DNA of 64,000 nucleotides, from NCBI RefSeq assembly GCF_033842475.1, contig NZ_JAWXYB010000018.1:1781501-1845500 (forward strand), given 5' to 3'. Under the pieces are notes generated by a model. It had not been told where the DNA came from and did not search any database. It worked only from the letters and a program-made list of their open reading frames with translations. The DNA is from Acidiphilium acidophilum. Its GTDB lineage: Bacteria; Pseudomonadota; Alphaproteobacteria; Acetobacterales; Acetobacteraceae. Numbering within the stretch: position 1 is the stretch's first letter; the number at the start of each line of letters is the position of its first letter. Positions 8,670 to 17,655 of this stretch are shown one piece after another. The position numbers and the translations under genes were made by a program.

Positions 8670-10966
8670 CCCGTAAACCGGCCAGAGTGAAACCGACCGA
8701 TCAGGAGTTTCCCGCGGCATCGTCATCAACGCTGCCCAGCACGGCCGCGCTCCGGAAGTTCCTCAGCGAGGCCGGCACCCGCATGGGTAAAAACGACATC
8801 GCACGCGCTTTCAATCTGACGCCTGACCAAAGACCGGCCCTGCGCGCCCTGTTGCGCGAACTCGAACGCGACGGCGCATTGACCCGTGCCGGTGGCAGGC
8901 ATGTTCGCGAGGCGGCAGTGCTACCCGAACGTTGCGTTGTCGAGATCACCGGCACCGATCGGGATGGCGACCCCCTGGCCCGACCGGTCGGCTGGGATCA
9001 GCCCGGGCGTCCGCCAATCATTTTCATGAAGCCCGAGCAACGCGGCCAGACCGCCCTCGCCCCCGGCGCGCGCGTCCTGGCACGGCTGCGCAGGATCGAC
9101 GGTGATCGATACGAAGGGCGAACACTGAAGCGGCTCGACGACGAACCAGCGACCATTATCGGCGTGTTCAGGTCGGCGAGACCGGGCGAGGCGCACGGCG
9201 GCTGGATCGAGCCGGTCGATCGCAAGAGCCGGGCGGAATGGGCGGTTCCGGTCGGCGAGACCAACGGTGCGGCAAGTGGCGACGTGGTGCGCGCCGCCCC
9301 GCTCCCAGCATTCGGGCATGGCGCGAAACCGGCCCGGATTGTCGAACATCTCGGCAAGATGGGCGATGCGCGCTCGATCAGCCTGATCGCGATCGCCGCC
9401 CTCGGTATCCCCGTCGATTTTCCGCAAGCGGCGATCGACGAGGCGGAGGCGGCAAAGGCAACCCGGCTCGGCAAGCGTACCGATCTGCGCGGGCTACCGC
9501 TCATCACCATCGATGGTGCGGATGCCCGCGACTTCGACGATGCGGTATTCGCCGAGCCCGCCGGCACAGGCTACCGACTGGTTGTCGCGATCGCGGATGT
9601 CGCGCATTATGTCCGACCCGGCAAGGCGCTCGACCGCGAAGCGCAGCACCGCGGCAATTCGGTCTATTTCCCTGATCGTGTCGTACCGATGCTGCCCGAA
9701 GCATTGTCGAACGGCTGGTGCAGCCTGCGACCGAACGAGGATCGCGGGTGCCTTTTTGTCGAAATGATCATCGACCGTGAAGGCCGCAAACAGAGCCACA
9801 AATTCGGTCGCGGCCTGATGCGCAGCTTCGCCCGCATGACCTACGAGGAGGTACAAAGCGCGCACGATACGGATTCGGCCGCCGACCTCCCTGCCGGCAC
9901 GCTCGATCATCTGTATGCCGCCTATCACGCCCTGATTGCCGCCCGCCAGGCGCGCGGCACGCTCGATCTCGACCTGCCGGAACGCCAGATCACCCTCACC
10001 GAGGACGGCAAAGTGGCCAGCGTCGTGCCGCGCGCCCGGCTCGACAGTCACCGGTTGATCGAGGAGTTCATGATCCTCGCCAATGTCTCGGCGGCCGAGG
10101 AGCTGGAGCGGCTGCGTCAACCCTGCATGTACCGAATCCATGCACCGCCCTCCCCGGAAAAGCTCGACGCCCTGCGCTCGCTGCTGGCCACTTTCGACAT
10201 TTCGCTCAAGCAGAGCGACCAGTTGATCCCGCGCGACCTCGATCACATCCTGAAACTGGTCGCAGGGACGGACGCGGCGCCGCTGGTCAACGAAACCGTG
10301 CTGCGCAGCCAGTCCCAGGCAGAGTATGCCCCCGAAAACATCGGCCATTTCGGGTTGGCCCTGAAATCCTACGCGCATTTCACCTCGCCAATCCGCCGTT
10401 ATGCCGATCTTCTGGTTCATCGCGCCCTGATCGCCGGGCTGAAACTGGGAACCGATGGGCTGAGCCCCGAGACGGCTGGCGAATTCCCTGTCATCGCGCA
10501 AGCCATTACCATCACCGAGCGCCGTGCGACCGATGCCGAGCGGCAATCGACCGACCGTTATCTGGCTGCCTATCTCGCCGAGCGCGTCGGAGAGGAGTTC
10601 GCAGCGCGCATCGCCGGCGTCACCCGCTTCGGCCTGTTCGTCAGCCTGAGCGAAACCGGCGCTTCGGGTTTCATTCCGATGGCGCTGCTGCCTGACGATT
10701 TCTGGCATCATGACGAAGCCACCAGCACCCTGTCAGGCAAGCGTAGCCGTATCGTGTTCCATCTGGCCGACCAGGTGACAGTGCGGCTGCGCGAAGCCAA
10801 GCCAGTCACCGGCGGATTGCTGTTTTCGCTGATCGAGGGGGGGCAATCACGCGGCCACCCACCCATGCACGTCAGCAATGATTCACCGGGACGGCACCCC
10901 GGCAGGAAATCCAAGGGCAAACGGCCCGGCCGCACCCCGAAATCGGCAAAGCGCCCGCACCGATGA
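8666..10966 (+). CDS. rnr: Ribonuclease R
   Basis: 3'-5' exoribonuclease of the RNase II/R family, degrading structured RNA. From the ATG at 8666 it has 766 residues. An N-terminal winged-helix-like segment (MGKNDIARAFNL) and OB domains lead to the RNB core with GADARDFDDAVF (metal-binding Asp cluster) and SYAHFTSPIRRYADLLVHRAL. The C-terminal S1 domain contains VTRFGLFVSL, and a very basic tail follows (GRKSKGKRPGR). The start overlaps a short upstream frame; a GTG/ATG farther upstream is possible, but the conserved part begins here. The stop overlaps the next gene's ATG. Confidence 0.94.
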   Translation: MTRKPARVKPTDQEFPAASSSTLPSTAALRKFLSEAGTRMGKNDIARAFNLTPDQRPALRALLRELERDGALTRAGGRHVREAAVLPERCVVEITGTDRDGDPLARPVGWDQPGRPPIIFMKPEQRGQTALAPGARVLARLRRIDGDRYEGRTLKRLDDEPATIIGVFRSARPGEAHGGWIEPVDRKSRAEWAVPVGETNGAASGDVVRAAPLPAFGHGAKPARIVEHLGKMGDARSISLIAIAALGIPVDFPQAAIDEAEAAKATRLGKRTDLRGLPLITIDGADARDFDDAVFAEPAGTGYRLVVAIADVAHYVRPGKALDREAQHRGNSVYFPDRVVPMLPEALSNGWCSLRPNEDRGCLFVEMIIDREGRKQSHKFGRGLMRSFARMTYEEVQSAHDTDSAADLPAGTLDHLYAAYHALIAARQARGTLDLDLPERQITLTEDGKVASVVPRARLDSHRLIEEFMILANVSAAEELERLRQPCMYRIHAPPSPEKLDALRSLLATFDISLKQSDQLIPRDLDHILKLVAGTDAAPLVNETVLRSQSQAEYAPENIGHFGLALKSYAHFTSPIRRYADLLVHRALIAGLKLGTDGLSPETAGEFPVIAQAITITERRATDAERQSTDRYLAAYLAERVGEEFAARIAGVTRFGLFVSLSETGASGFIPMALLPDDFWHHDEATSTLSGKRSRIVFHLADQVTVRLREAKPVTGGLLFSLIEGGQSRGHPPMHVSNDSPGRHPGRKSKGKRPGRTPKSAKRPHR

Positions 10967-12567
10967 AATTCCATCGCCGAACTGGAATATGGCGTCATCT
11001 CAGGGTCAGGCGCAGCTTGGCGCTTCTCTGCCTCATCCTGCCGTTGTGCAGTGCCTATGCCGCCGCACCTGGGACGACCGCGCTTGGGTTCAATGCCGCT
11101 CAGGCTGGTGCGGTCTGGGGCGCCGCCCTCGCCTTCATCGCGCCGCGCACACTCGAACCGCTCGGAATTCCCCGGATGGCGGTATGGGGCCTGTCGGGTA
11201 TCACCGCGCTCGATCCGGATCTGACCGTTCAGGATCAGTCGGGAAAGTTGCTGCTCTATGGCCCGAACCGGGTGATCTTCGCGACCACGACCCCAGCCCC
11301 GACCGATGCGGGAGCCTGGGGCGTCGCGTGCGCGGCCGTTGCGGCGCACGCGTTCACCGTGTCACCAGCGCTTCGCCGCGCGGGCACGGAAGGCGTGATC
11401 CGCAGCTTTTTCGATGAGCTATTCAATCATTTCGACCCGTATTCTCGATATGAAGCTCCGCGCGAAGCCGATGAAGATCGCGCCGTCCGCCTCGGCCACG
11501 CCGGGCTCGGTCTCACCCTCGGGCGCGAGGGCCGGGCGATCCTGATCGCGCGCGTGGCGCCCTCCGGTCCCGCCGATCAGGCCGGAATGACGGAGGGTAT
11601 GGCCGTGCTGGCAATCAACGGCCAATCCACCGCCAACGGCCATCTGGCTGCCCTGCAGGAAAGCCTGCACGGCATGGCCGGCACCCACATCACCCTGACG
11701 GTCCGGCCAGCAAAAAGCCTGCCACAGACCATCGATCTGACGCGGGGGCTGGTACCAACGCAGAGTGTCTTCGGTGCAATGGACAAGACCATCGCTGTCA
11801 TCCGGGTGACGGGGTTCGACCGCGATACCGGCGAGCAGTTTGCCAGTACGCTGGCAACCTTGATGCAGGGCACACCCCACCCCACGGGCGTCGTGATCGA
11901 CCTGCGCGGCAATCGCGGCGGCGTCCTGCGGCAGTCGGTCCTCAGCGTCGACACATTGCTCAGTCACGGCACCATCATCCGCACGATCGGTCGGGATCCT
12001 GCCTCGGACCACGTGTTTCATGCCGAAGGTGCGGATCTTGCAGGCGGACTGCCCGTGATCATTCTGGTCGATGGCGCAACCGCAAGTGCGGCCGAGGTAT
12101 TTTCGGCCGCCTTGTCCGACAACGACAGGGCGGTGGTGGTCGGCAGTGCAACCCTGGGCAAGGGACTGGTGCAGAGCTTGACGACCCTGCCCGGTGGCGG
12201 CGAACTCTACGTGACCTGGAGCCGGATGATTGCGCCACGCGGCTGGCCATTGCAGGGGCTGGGCGTGTTTCCTCAAGTGTGTGTCAGTCTCGGCACCAAC
12301 GTGCTGGCCCAGCAGATCACGGCGCTGAAATCGGGTCACGACATGCTGGCGAAATCGTTGGCCGAAACCCGCGCGGCACGCGCACCGATGCCTCTGGCCG
12401 AGATCCTCGCGATTCGCGATGCCTGCCCCGCCACGGTCGGAGCCAACGGCTATTTTGCCGCCGCGACCGCCCTGATCGACGATCCGGTCGCCTACCATGC
12501 CGCATTGATCCGCCCGTTGCTCGCGGCAGACGCGGGAACAGGCAGTTCTGCGTCGCATGGGACTTGA
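10963..12567 (+). CDS. S41 family carboxyl-terminal processing peptidase
   Basis: 534 residues. An N-terminal hydrophobic signal segment (LALLCLILPLCSAYAAA) targets it to the envelope. A PDZ domain follows (LGLTLGREGRAILIARVAP to EGMAVLAINGQ), then the S41 tail-specific protease core with DLRGNRGG, the catalytic Ser in TASAAEVFSAAL (about 375) and the catalytic Lys in GKGLVQS (about 400). It cleaves exported proteins near their C-termini. It starts on the rnr stop (ATGA), so it is probably co-translated with rnr. The C-terminal 90 residues lie beyond the core and look family-specific. Confidence 0.9.
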   Translation: MKFHRRTGIWRHLRVRRSLALLCLILPLCSAYAAAPGTTALGFNAAQAGAVWGAALAFIAPRTLEPLGIPRMAVWGLSGITALDPDLTVQDQSGKLLLYGPNRVIFATTTPAPTDAGAWGVACAAVAAHAFTVSPALRRAGTEGVIRSFFDELFNHFDPYSRYEAPREADEDRAVRLGHAGLGLTLGREGRAILIARVAPSGPADQAGMTEGMAVLAINGQSTANGHLAALQESLHGMAGTHITLTVRPAKSLPQTIDLTRGLVPTQSVFGAMDKTIAVIRVTGFDRDTGEQFASTLATLMQGTPHPTGVVIDLRGNRGGVLRQSVLSVDTLLSHGTIIRTIGRDPASDHVFHAEGADLAGGLPVIILVDGATASAAEVFSAALSDNDRAVVVGSATLGKGLVQSLTTLPGGGELYVTWSRMIAPRGWPLQGLGVFPQVCVSLGTNVLAQQITALKSGHDMLAKSLAETRAARAPMPLAEILAIRDACPATVGANGYFAAATALIDDPVAYHAALIRPLLAADAGTGSSASHGT

Positions 12568-12612
12568 CCGCAGCAAGCCTCTCGCTCATATTCCGCCGAT
12601 CGGAGAACACTC

Positions 12613-12780
12613 ATGGCCAAATCCAGCACAGTCCAGATCAAACTGATTTCCACCGCCGACACCGGCTTTTTCTACGTCACGCGCAAGAACGCGAAGGCGC
12701 AGACCGGTAAGCTCGAGTTCCGGAAATACGACCCGGTGGCGCGCAAGCACGTCGCGTTCAAGGAAGCCAAAATCAAGTAA
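12613..12780 (+). CDS. rpmG: 50S ribosomal protein L33
   Basis: 55-residue basic protein beginning [20 protein letters not shown] and ending [13 protein letters not shown], typical of proteobacterial L33. The alphaproteobacterial form lacks the Cys pairs of the zinc-binding C+ version, and none are present. GGAG lies 8 bases upstream of the ATG. It sits in the large ribosomal subunit near the E site. Confidence 0.95.
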   Translation: MAKSSTVQIKLISTADTGFFYVTRKNAKAQTGKLEFRKYDPVARKHVAFKEAKIK

Positions 12781-12800
12781 CCGCCTGGTTTGCCCGCACG

Positions 12801-13889
12801 ATGCAGCTATTCATCTGTCAATCGTGCGGCGCGCGGCTATATTTCGAGAACCACGTCTGCCAATCCTGTAACCATCGGCTCGGCTATTTGCCGGACGTGG
12901 ACAGGATTGTTGCATTGGTCCGAGACAAACGGGAAGAGGGTGGTGGCGATCCGAACGGCTATTGGCGGGCAGTCGGGCTGCCCGATCTGCGCCTTCGGTT
13001 TTGTACCAATGCGCTCTATGACGCATGCAACTGGCTGCTGCCAGCGGATAATTGCGATCCGGGGTCGGAACCATTATGCGATGCCTGCCGATTTAACCGG
13101 ATCGTGCCCAATCTCGACGATGCCCGCAACCTGGCACGCTGGCGCCGGATCGAGACGGCCAAGCATTGGCTGATCTACACGATCAAACATCTGAAGCTGC
13201 CGTTGCCGGATCGGATGGAAGATCCGGGCCATGGCCTCGCCTTCAAATTCCTGACTCCGGTTCGTGGGGCGCCGCCGCCTCTTACCGGTCACGATGAAGG
13301 GGTGATCGTGCTGAACGCGGAGGAAGCGGAGGACGCAATCCGCGAACGCAACCGCACCGTGATGGGCGAGCCCTATCGCACCCTGCTCGGTCATTTCCGT
13401 CACGAGATCGGCCATTTCTATTGGGACGTTCTGGTGCGCGACACCGACCGGATCAATCGCTGCCGGGAGTTGTTCGGCGACGACCGGGCCGATTACAGTG
13501 CGGCGCTGAAGCACCATTACGCCGAGGGTGCGCCGCCAGATTGGCAGGAGAACTATATCAGCGCCTACGCAACCGCTCATCCATGGGAGGATTTCGCGGA
13601 AACCTGGGCGCAATATCTGCATATCGTGGACACCATCGAGACCGCCAACGCCTATGGGCTGCGGGTGGATCCGCCCGGCGAAAGCGGCGGAACCATGCCA
13701 CTCTCCGCTGATTTCGACCCTTATGGATCACACCCAATCGAAGACCTCATCGCGATCTGGTTGCCGCTGAGCTTTGCGATGAACAGCCTCGCCCGAAGCA
13801 TGGGTCAGAACGACCTCTACCCGTTCATCATCTCGCCGCCAGTCGTCGAAAAGCTCGGCTTCATCAACGAGCTCATCCATCGGCGCTGA
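12801..13889 (+). CDS. Putative zinc-binding metallopeptidase (DUF2248-type)
   Basis: 362 residues. An N-terminal zinc ribbon carries CQSCG and CQSCNHRLGYLPD, plus later Cys residues including CDACRF. The peptidase part has HEIGH (about 200-204), an HExxH zinc site preceded by LLGHFR and followed by FYWDVLV, with the third ligand probably in the EDFAETWAQYLHI segment. This matches the family called putative zinc-binding peptidase. The physiological substrate is unknown. It follows rpmG by 20 bases with no clear ribosome site of its own. Confidence 0.85.
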   Translation: MQLFICQSCGARLYFENHVCQSCNHRLGYLPDVDRIVALVRDKREEGGGDPNGYWRAVGLPDLRLRFCTNALYDACNWLLPADNCDPGSEPLCDACRFNRIVPNLDDARNLARWRRIETAKHWLIYTIKHLKLPLPDRMEDPGHGLAFKFLTPVRGAPPPLTGHDEGVIVLNAEEAEDAIRERNRTVMGEPYRTLLGHFRHEIGHFYWDVLVRDTDRINRCRELFGDDRADYSAALKHHYAEGAPPDWQENYISAYATAHPWEDFAETWAQYLHIVDTIETANAYGLRVDPPGESGGTMPLSADFDPYGSHPIEDLIAIWLPLSFAMNSLARSMGQNDLYPFIISPPVVEKLGFINELIHRR

Positions 13890-14193
13890 TCGTAACTTTG
13901 CGGTTTCATCGGAACTCAACAGCGTTCGTGGGATCGTCGATTATTTTTGTGCTGCGGCAGGTCCAAACCCGCCGTAAGCAAATGCACATTTCAAATCACG
14001 GCACCATCACCGAACGTCACGAAAAGGTTGTCAAGCGCGACGAGGATGCCGCGGCGAATCATCGTCACGCCGTCGAGCCTCATCGTGTCGGCCGAACCTC
14101 ACCGTTGGCTTAGCCTCGGCCCCCGCTTGCCAGCGACCGAAACTCCGCACACAATGGCGTAAATAAACGTCGGTCGCACATAACGGAGGCCTC
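13890..14193. other. Intergenic region without a recognised gene
   Basis: About 300 bases between the metallopeptidase and the DUF3311 gene. Short frames here (for example around 13898-14160) have no domain-like content. It probably holds the promoter of the transporter pair; a good ribosome site (GGAGG, 6 bases before the ATG) lies at its right end. I see no strong terminator or RNA fold. Confidence 0.5.
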
Positions 14194-14391
14194 ATGAAAC
14201 CATTTCAATTCCTTGCGATCGTGCCGTGCGCGCTCATGCTGATCGGTCCATTGGTGCACAACAAGCTGCACCCGTTCATTCTCGATATGCCCTTCCCGCT
14301 CGGCTGGGTGACGGTGTGGATCGTGCTGACGGCCGCGACGATGGCGGTGGTCTATGCGATCGATCCCGCGAACAAAGGGGGCGATCGATGA
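14194..14391 (+). CDS. DUF3311 family small membrane protein
   Basis: 65 residues with two hydrophobic helices (FLAIVPCALMLIGPLV and VTVWIVLTAATMAVVYAI) and a short PFILDMPFPLGW turn, the pattern of DUF3311. These small proteins are regularly encoded directly before sodium:solute symporters and are thought to be accessory subunits. GGAGG is 6 bases upstream of the ATG. Its stop overlaps the symporter start (ATGA). Confidence 0.85.
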   Translation: MKPFQFLAIVPCALMLIGPLVHNKLHPFILDMPFPLGWVTVWIVLTAATMAVVYAIDPANKGGDR

Positions 14392-15848
14392 CGATCCCCC
14401 TGATTCTGCTCGGCTTGACCGCCCTGTTCGCGCTGCTGCTCGGGGTTGGCGCGCGATCCGGTCACGCGATGGGGCTGGAGGAATGGACCGTCGGAAATCG
14501 CGGCTTCGGCTTCGTGCTTGTCTTCCTGCTCCTGGCCGGCGAGATCTACACCACGTTCACCTTCCTCGGTGCCTCGGGCTTCGCCTACGGCCAGGGCGCA
14601 CCGGCCTATTACATTTTGGCCTACGGCACGATCGCCTATGTGATCGGCTATTTCATGCTGCCGAAAGTATGGGCCTATGCCAAGCAGCACCATCTGGTCT
14701 CGCAGCCCGATTTCCTCGCCCATAAATACGACAGCAAGGCGCTGGGCGTGATCGTCTCGATCGTCGATATCATCGCCCTCATCCCCTACCTTGTGCTTCA
14801 GCTCACCGGCCTCGGCATCATCGTGACGGCGGCTGGCTATGGCGGGATTTCAAACACGGTCGCGGTGCTGATCGGCGCGGTGGTGGTGACAATCTATGTG
14901 GTCGTCTCGGGCGTGCGCGGGTCGGCATGGACCTCGGTGGCCAAGGACATCATGATCCTGGGCGTGGTGCTGTTTCTCGGAATCTATCTGCCGATCCATC
15001 TGTATGGTGGAATCGGCGCGATGTTCGAGGAAATCGCGAAAGCGAAACCCGGCTTCCTGACATTTCCAGCTAAGGGACAATCGGTCTGGTGGTTCGTCTC
15101 CACCGTGCTGCTCACCGCACTCGGTTTTTTCATGTGGCCCCATTCCCTCGCCAGTTGCTACACCGCACGCAATGCGAACGTCTTTCGCAAGAACGCAATC
15201 GTGCTGCCGATCTATCAATTGATCCTCCTGTTCGTTTATTTCGTCGGATTCGCAGCCGTGCTTAAAGTGCCGGGGCTGAAAGGGGCGGCGAGCAACCTCG
15301 CATTGTTCAAGCTGGTCGTCGCAACCCTTCCGCCCTGGGTCGTCGGCATCGTCGGCGCCGCAGGCGTACTGACTGCGCTCGTTCCGGGTTCGATGATCGC
15401 AATGACGGCAGCCACGCTGATGTCGCGCAATCTCTACGGCGCTCTCAACCCACAGGCCAGCAACGATCAGATCGTATTCATCGCGAAATGCCTGGTTCCG
15501 GTCGTCATGGCGATCGCAGTGTTTTTCACCCTCACCGGCAGTTCCACGATCGTTACCCTGCTCCTGGTGGGCTACAGTTTCGTGACCCAGATGTTCCCGG
15601 CGCTGGTCCTGAGCCTGTTTCCTGGCTCAGGGGCCACGAAACAAGGCGCGATGGCGGGCATCGTCGCCGGCGTTGTGGTTGCGGCTTGGCTCACCTTCAG
15701 CCACGCGACGGTCGGCTCGTTGCTACCGTTCCTGCCGCAGCCGATCCAGGATTTCAACGTCGGGATCATCGCCCTGATCGTAAATATCGTGATGCTGGTG
15801 GCGGTGAGTGCGGTCACCAAGCGGCGTGTCGTCGCCATCGCGGAATAA
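14388..15848 (+). CDS. Sodium:solute symporter family protein (MctP-like)
   Basis: 486 residues with about 13 membrane helices. The order TVGNRGFGFVLVFLLLAGEIYTTF, then SQPDFLAHKYDSK and a central GSAWTSVAKDIMI match the SSS family, near the monocarboxylate permease MctP branch. It probably imports organic acids such as pyruvate, lactate or acetate with Na+ or H+; this is inferred from the branch resemblance. It starts on the DUF3311 stop, so the two are almost certainly a unit. The start at 14388 is preferred over longer frames running through DUF3311. Confidence 0.88.
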   Translation: MTIPLILLGLTALFALLLGVGARSGHAMGLEEWTVGNRGFGFVLVFLLLAGEIYTTFTFLGASGFAYGQGAPAYYILAYGTIAYVIGYFMLPKVWAYAKQHHLVSQPDFLAHKYDSKALGVIVSIVDIIALIPYLVLQLTGLGIIVTAAGYGGISNTVAVLIGAVVVTIYVVVSGVRGSAWTSVAKDIMILGVVLFLGIYLPIHLYGGIGAMFEEIAKAKPGFLTFPAKGQSVWWFVSTVLLTALGFFMWPHSLASCYTARNANVFRKNAIVLPIYQLILLFVYFVGFAAVLKVPGLKGAASNLALFKLVVATLPPWVVGIVGAAGVLTALVPGSMIAMTAATLMSRNLYGALNPQASNDQIVFIAKCLVPVVMAIAVFFTLTGSSTIVTLLLVGYSFVTQMFPALVLSLFPGSGATKQGAMAGIVAGVVVAAWLTFSHATVGSLLPFLPQPIQDFNVGIIALIVNIVMLVAVSAVTKRRVVAIAE

Positions 15849-15896
15849 GGGAGGGAGGGTGGTGTCGCACGGGCGAAGCCGGTAACGCCCGCCCCG

Positions 15897-16559
15897 ATGC
15901 CTCTCGCCAACGCCTCGTCGGTGACAGCTGCCGATGGGATAACCGGCGCACTCGCCATCGCCTCCGGCAGCGCGGACGTATTTGCATTTCTCAAGTTCCA
16001 CGACGTGTTCACCTCGGCGATGACCGGCAATACCGCTCTGCTCGGAATGGCGCTCGGGCAGGGACATATCCTGGAAGCAACCCGATCACTCGCCGCCCTG
16101 CTCGGCTTCGCGGCGGGTAGCGTGCTGGGCACTGTGATCCACGATGCTTCGGCCACAGCACCGGTGCGGTCCCGGCTGCGCCGGGTGATCGGCGTCGAGG
16201 CACTCTGTCTTGCCCTCGTCGCCGTGCTCTGGCCGCTGATCGCGCATCCGGTCTACGGCATGCAACTATTCGTGTTGATCGTCGTGGCGTCGGCCGCAAT
16301 GGGGATGCAGAGCGTTGCCGCCCGGGTGATAGATCTGCCGGGGATCACGACAGTGGTGTTCACCACGACACTGACAATGATCACAATGGGACTGACCCGC
16401 GCGGTAAGCCACAAGGGCGTGTCGCCAGCGGTCAAGCCGATCACCTGGCGGCAGATCACCGTGATGAGCTGTTATCTCGCGGGCGCGATCGTATCGGGCG
16501 GGCTTTCAATGATCCATCCCGACTTCATGGTGTTGGCGGCGGTGAGAATCCGCGCATAA
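15897..16559 (+). CDS. DUF1275 (YoaK-like) family membrane protein
   Basis: 220 residues, about six membrane helices. The N-terminal DGITGALAIASGSADVFAFL, then TSAMTGNTALLGMALGQG, is the DUF1275 signature; GMQSVAARVIDLPGITTVVFT follows mid-protein. Function is unknown; members occur widely in soil bacteria. It lies 48 bases after the symporter on the same strand and may be co-transcribed. Confidence 0.88.
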   Translation: MPLANASSVTAADGITGALAIASGSADVFAFLKFHDVFTSAMTGNTALLGMALGQGHILEATRSLAALLGFAAGSVLGTVIHDASATAPVRSRLRRVIGVEALCLALVAVLWPLIAHPVYGMQLFVLIVVASAAMGMQSVAARVIDLPGITTVVFTTTLTMITMGLTRAVSHKGVSPAVKPITWRQITVMSCYLAGAIVSGGLSMIHPDFMVLAAVRIRA

Positions 16560-16690
16560 ACGGCGCGGGATAGTTACCATAGTGAATTGACTTAATGAGT
16601 GCGGGGCAGTTTGACACGGTGTGGGAGAGTTGGCGGAGGAGGCAGTGGCAGTGGGTAGCTGTCCCTCTGCTCTGAGGCTGCTGCCGTGCT

Positions 16691-16761
16691 CGCAGCCGTC
16701 AAGGACGCTTCGCGCCGCGCAAGAGCGCGGTGGCCTTCGGCCATCCTTGACCGCCGCTGCG
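16691..16761. repeat. Multi-arm inverted repeat (cloverleaf-like) element
   Basis: GTCAAGGA (16698-16705) pairs with TCCTTGAC (16744-16751). Between them three hairpins abut without a spare base: CGC-TTC-GCG (16706-16714), CCGCGC-AAGA-GCGCGG (16715-16730) and TGGCC-TTC-GGCCA (16731-16743). All 54 bases are thus paired or in one of three small loops. An outer stem CGCAGC (16691-16696) with GCTGCG (16756-16761) extends it after a small bulge. It lies 93 bases past the stop of the Cys-rich minus-strand gene. It is not a tRNA: there is no anticodon or T-loop pattern and the arms are too short. Confidence 0.8.
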
Positions 16762-16853
16762 CGCGACAGCGTCGGAATTCGCAGGTCGGGACGACAGGAT
16801 GGCCGTGCTGATCGAACTACAGGATTGGTGTTGTATCAGTGGCGCTGGCGCTT

Positions 16854-17291
16854 TCAGGGTGGGCGTCGCGCGCCGGTGTCGTTTTGATCAATCCTGGCAA
16901 TCCGGCTCGGGCGACGTTGAGGCCGGAGACCTGTCAAGCGCACGAAAGGTGAAACGGAGCGACCGCAACGATGACAGAGGTGATGTCCTGGGGGAGTACT
17001 GCTGGTCCAGGGCTTTCGCGAAGCCCCGGCGATTGCCAATCCACGCGAAAGCGCGGTTTCCGGTTGCTTAGCAGGACCATGATCCGTCACGCGGACCGCC
17101 CGAGCGCGGTAATGGCGATTTCTCGCCGCATGCATGACACGTCCTCGCGGGGTTGCCTGATAACGTCGGCGAGCTTCTCTTTGCCGTTCACGACGAGCTT
17201 CCCGGGCGCAAGTTCGCATGCAGTAGATCTGACCTCGGTCGCACTGTGGGCAGACAAGCACTTGGCACAGACAGCGACTGCAAACGAACAT
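16854..17291 (-). CDS. Cys-rich, MYND-finger-like orphan protein
   Basis: About 145 residues from the ATG at 17291. The N-terminus has CSRC, then CPQC, then YCMRTC, a C-x2-C / C-x2-C / C-x3-C layout like a MYND or treble-clef zinc finger. A strongly basic block follows (REARRRYQATPRGRVMHAAR), then a second pair in CHRCGRSVSPF and an Arg-rich tail. I recall similar uncharacterised proteins in accessory DNA of proteobacteria but cannot name the family. The frame extends upstream to 17375 without added conserved sequence; no ribosome site is clear. It stands alone in a gene-poor island and is probably horizontally acquired; a DNA- or RNA-binding role is inferred from charge and Cys pairs only. 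Confidence 0.5.
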   Translation of the reverse strand: MFVCSRCLCQVLVCPQCDRGQIYCMRTCAREARRERQREARRRYQATPRGRVMHAARNRHYRARAVRVTDHGPAKQPETALSRGLAIAGASRKPWTSSTPPGHHLCHRCGRSVSPFVRLTGLRPQRRPSRIARIDQNDTGARRPP

Positions 17292-17505
17292 TCTGCAGAT
17301 TATTCCATCAACGCCTGCGGCCGAGCATGACCTGCTGACGCAATTCACACTGTCTTTGGTCATCTGGTCCAACAACTGCTCACTTCCCCAGCTGATTCAA
17401 ATCCTCGAACGTTCTGCGTTTCCTGACGGACCTCGTACCCGGCCGATCTGGTTCTCGTGTGATTTAGGCGCCGGGTCCAGGTTGCCGTAAAGGCCGGTCA
17501 GTGCC

Positions 17506-17521
17506 GTCCATTTAAATGGAC
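17506..17521. repeat. 16-base perfect palindrome
   Basis: GTCCATTTAAATGGAC reads the same on both strands. TGCC just left and CGGCA just right extend it imperfectly to about 26 bases. It lies in the otherwise featureless 280-base stretch (17376-17655) between the Cys-rich gene and the flippase. No T-run follows, so a protein-binding site is more likely than a terminator. Confidence 0.55.
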
Positions 17522-17655
17522 TCGGCAGCTACGCGCCGTTTATGCGCGGATTCTCACCGCCGCCAACACTTCATGGCATTACCCGAATGTATCGCCGTCC
17601 TGAGCGCATTCGTGATGGCGCGGTTTTTCGCAGTCCCCGCCGCCTGATTCCAGCT

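Noticed and set aside
9494-10711. Long minus-strand open frame inside rnr
   Set aside because: Lies entirely antisense to RNase R and shows no domain; GC-rich third-position bias makes long antisense frames common here.
13898-14160. Small genes in the gap before the DUF3311 gene
   Set aside because: Two overlapping short frames without ribosome sites or recognisable content.
16691-16761. tRNA gene
   Set aside because: The cloverleaf-like fold has three very short arms, no anticodon loop of seven, no T-loop sequence and no CCA end.
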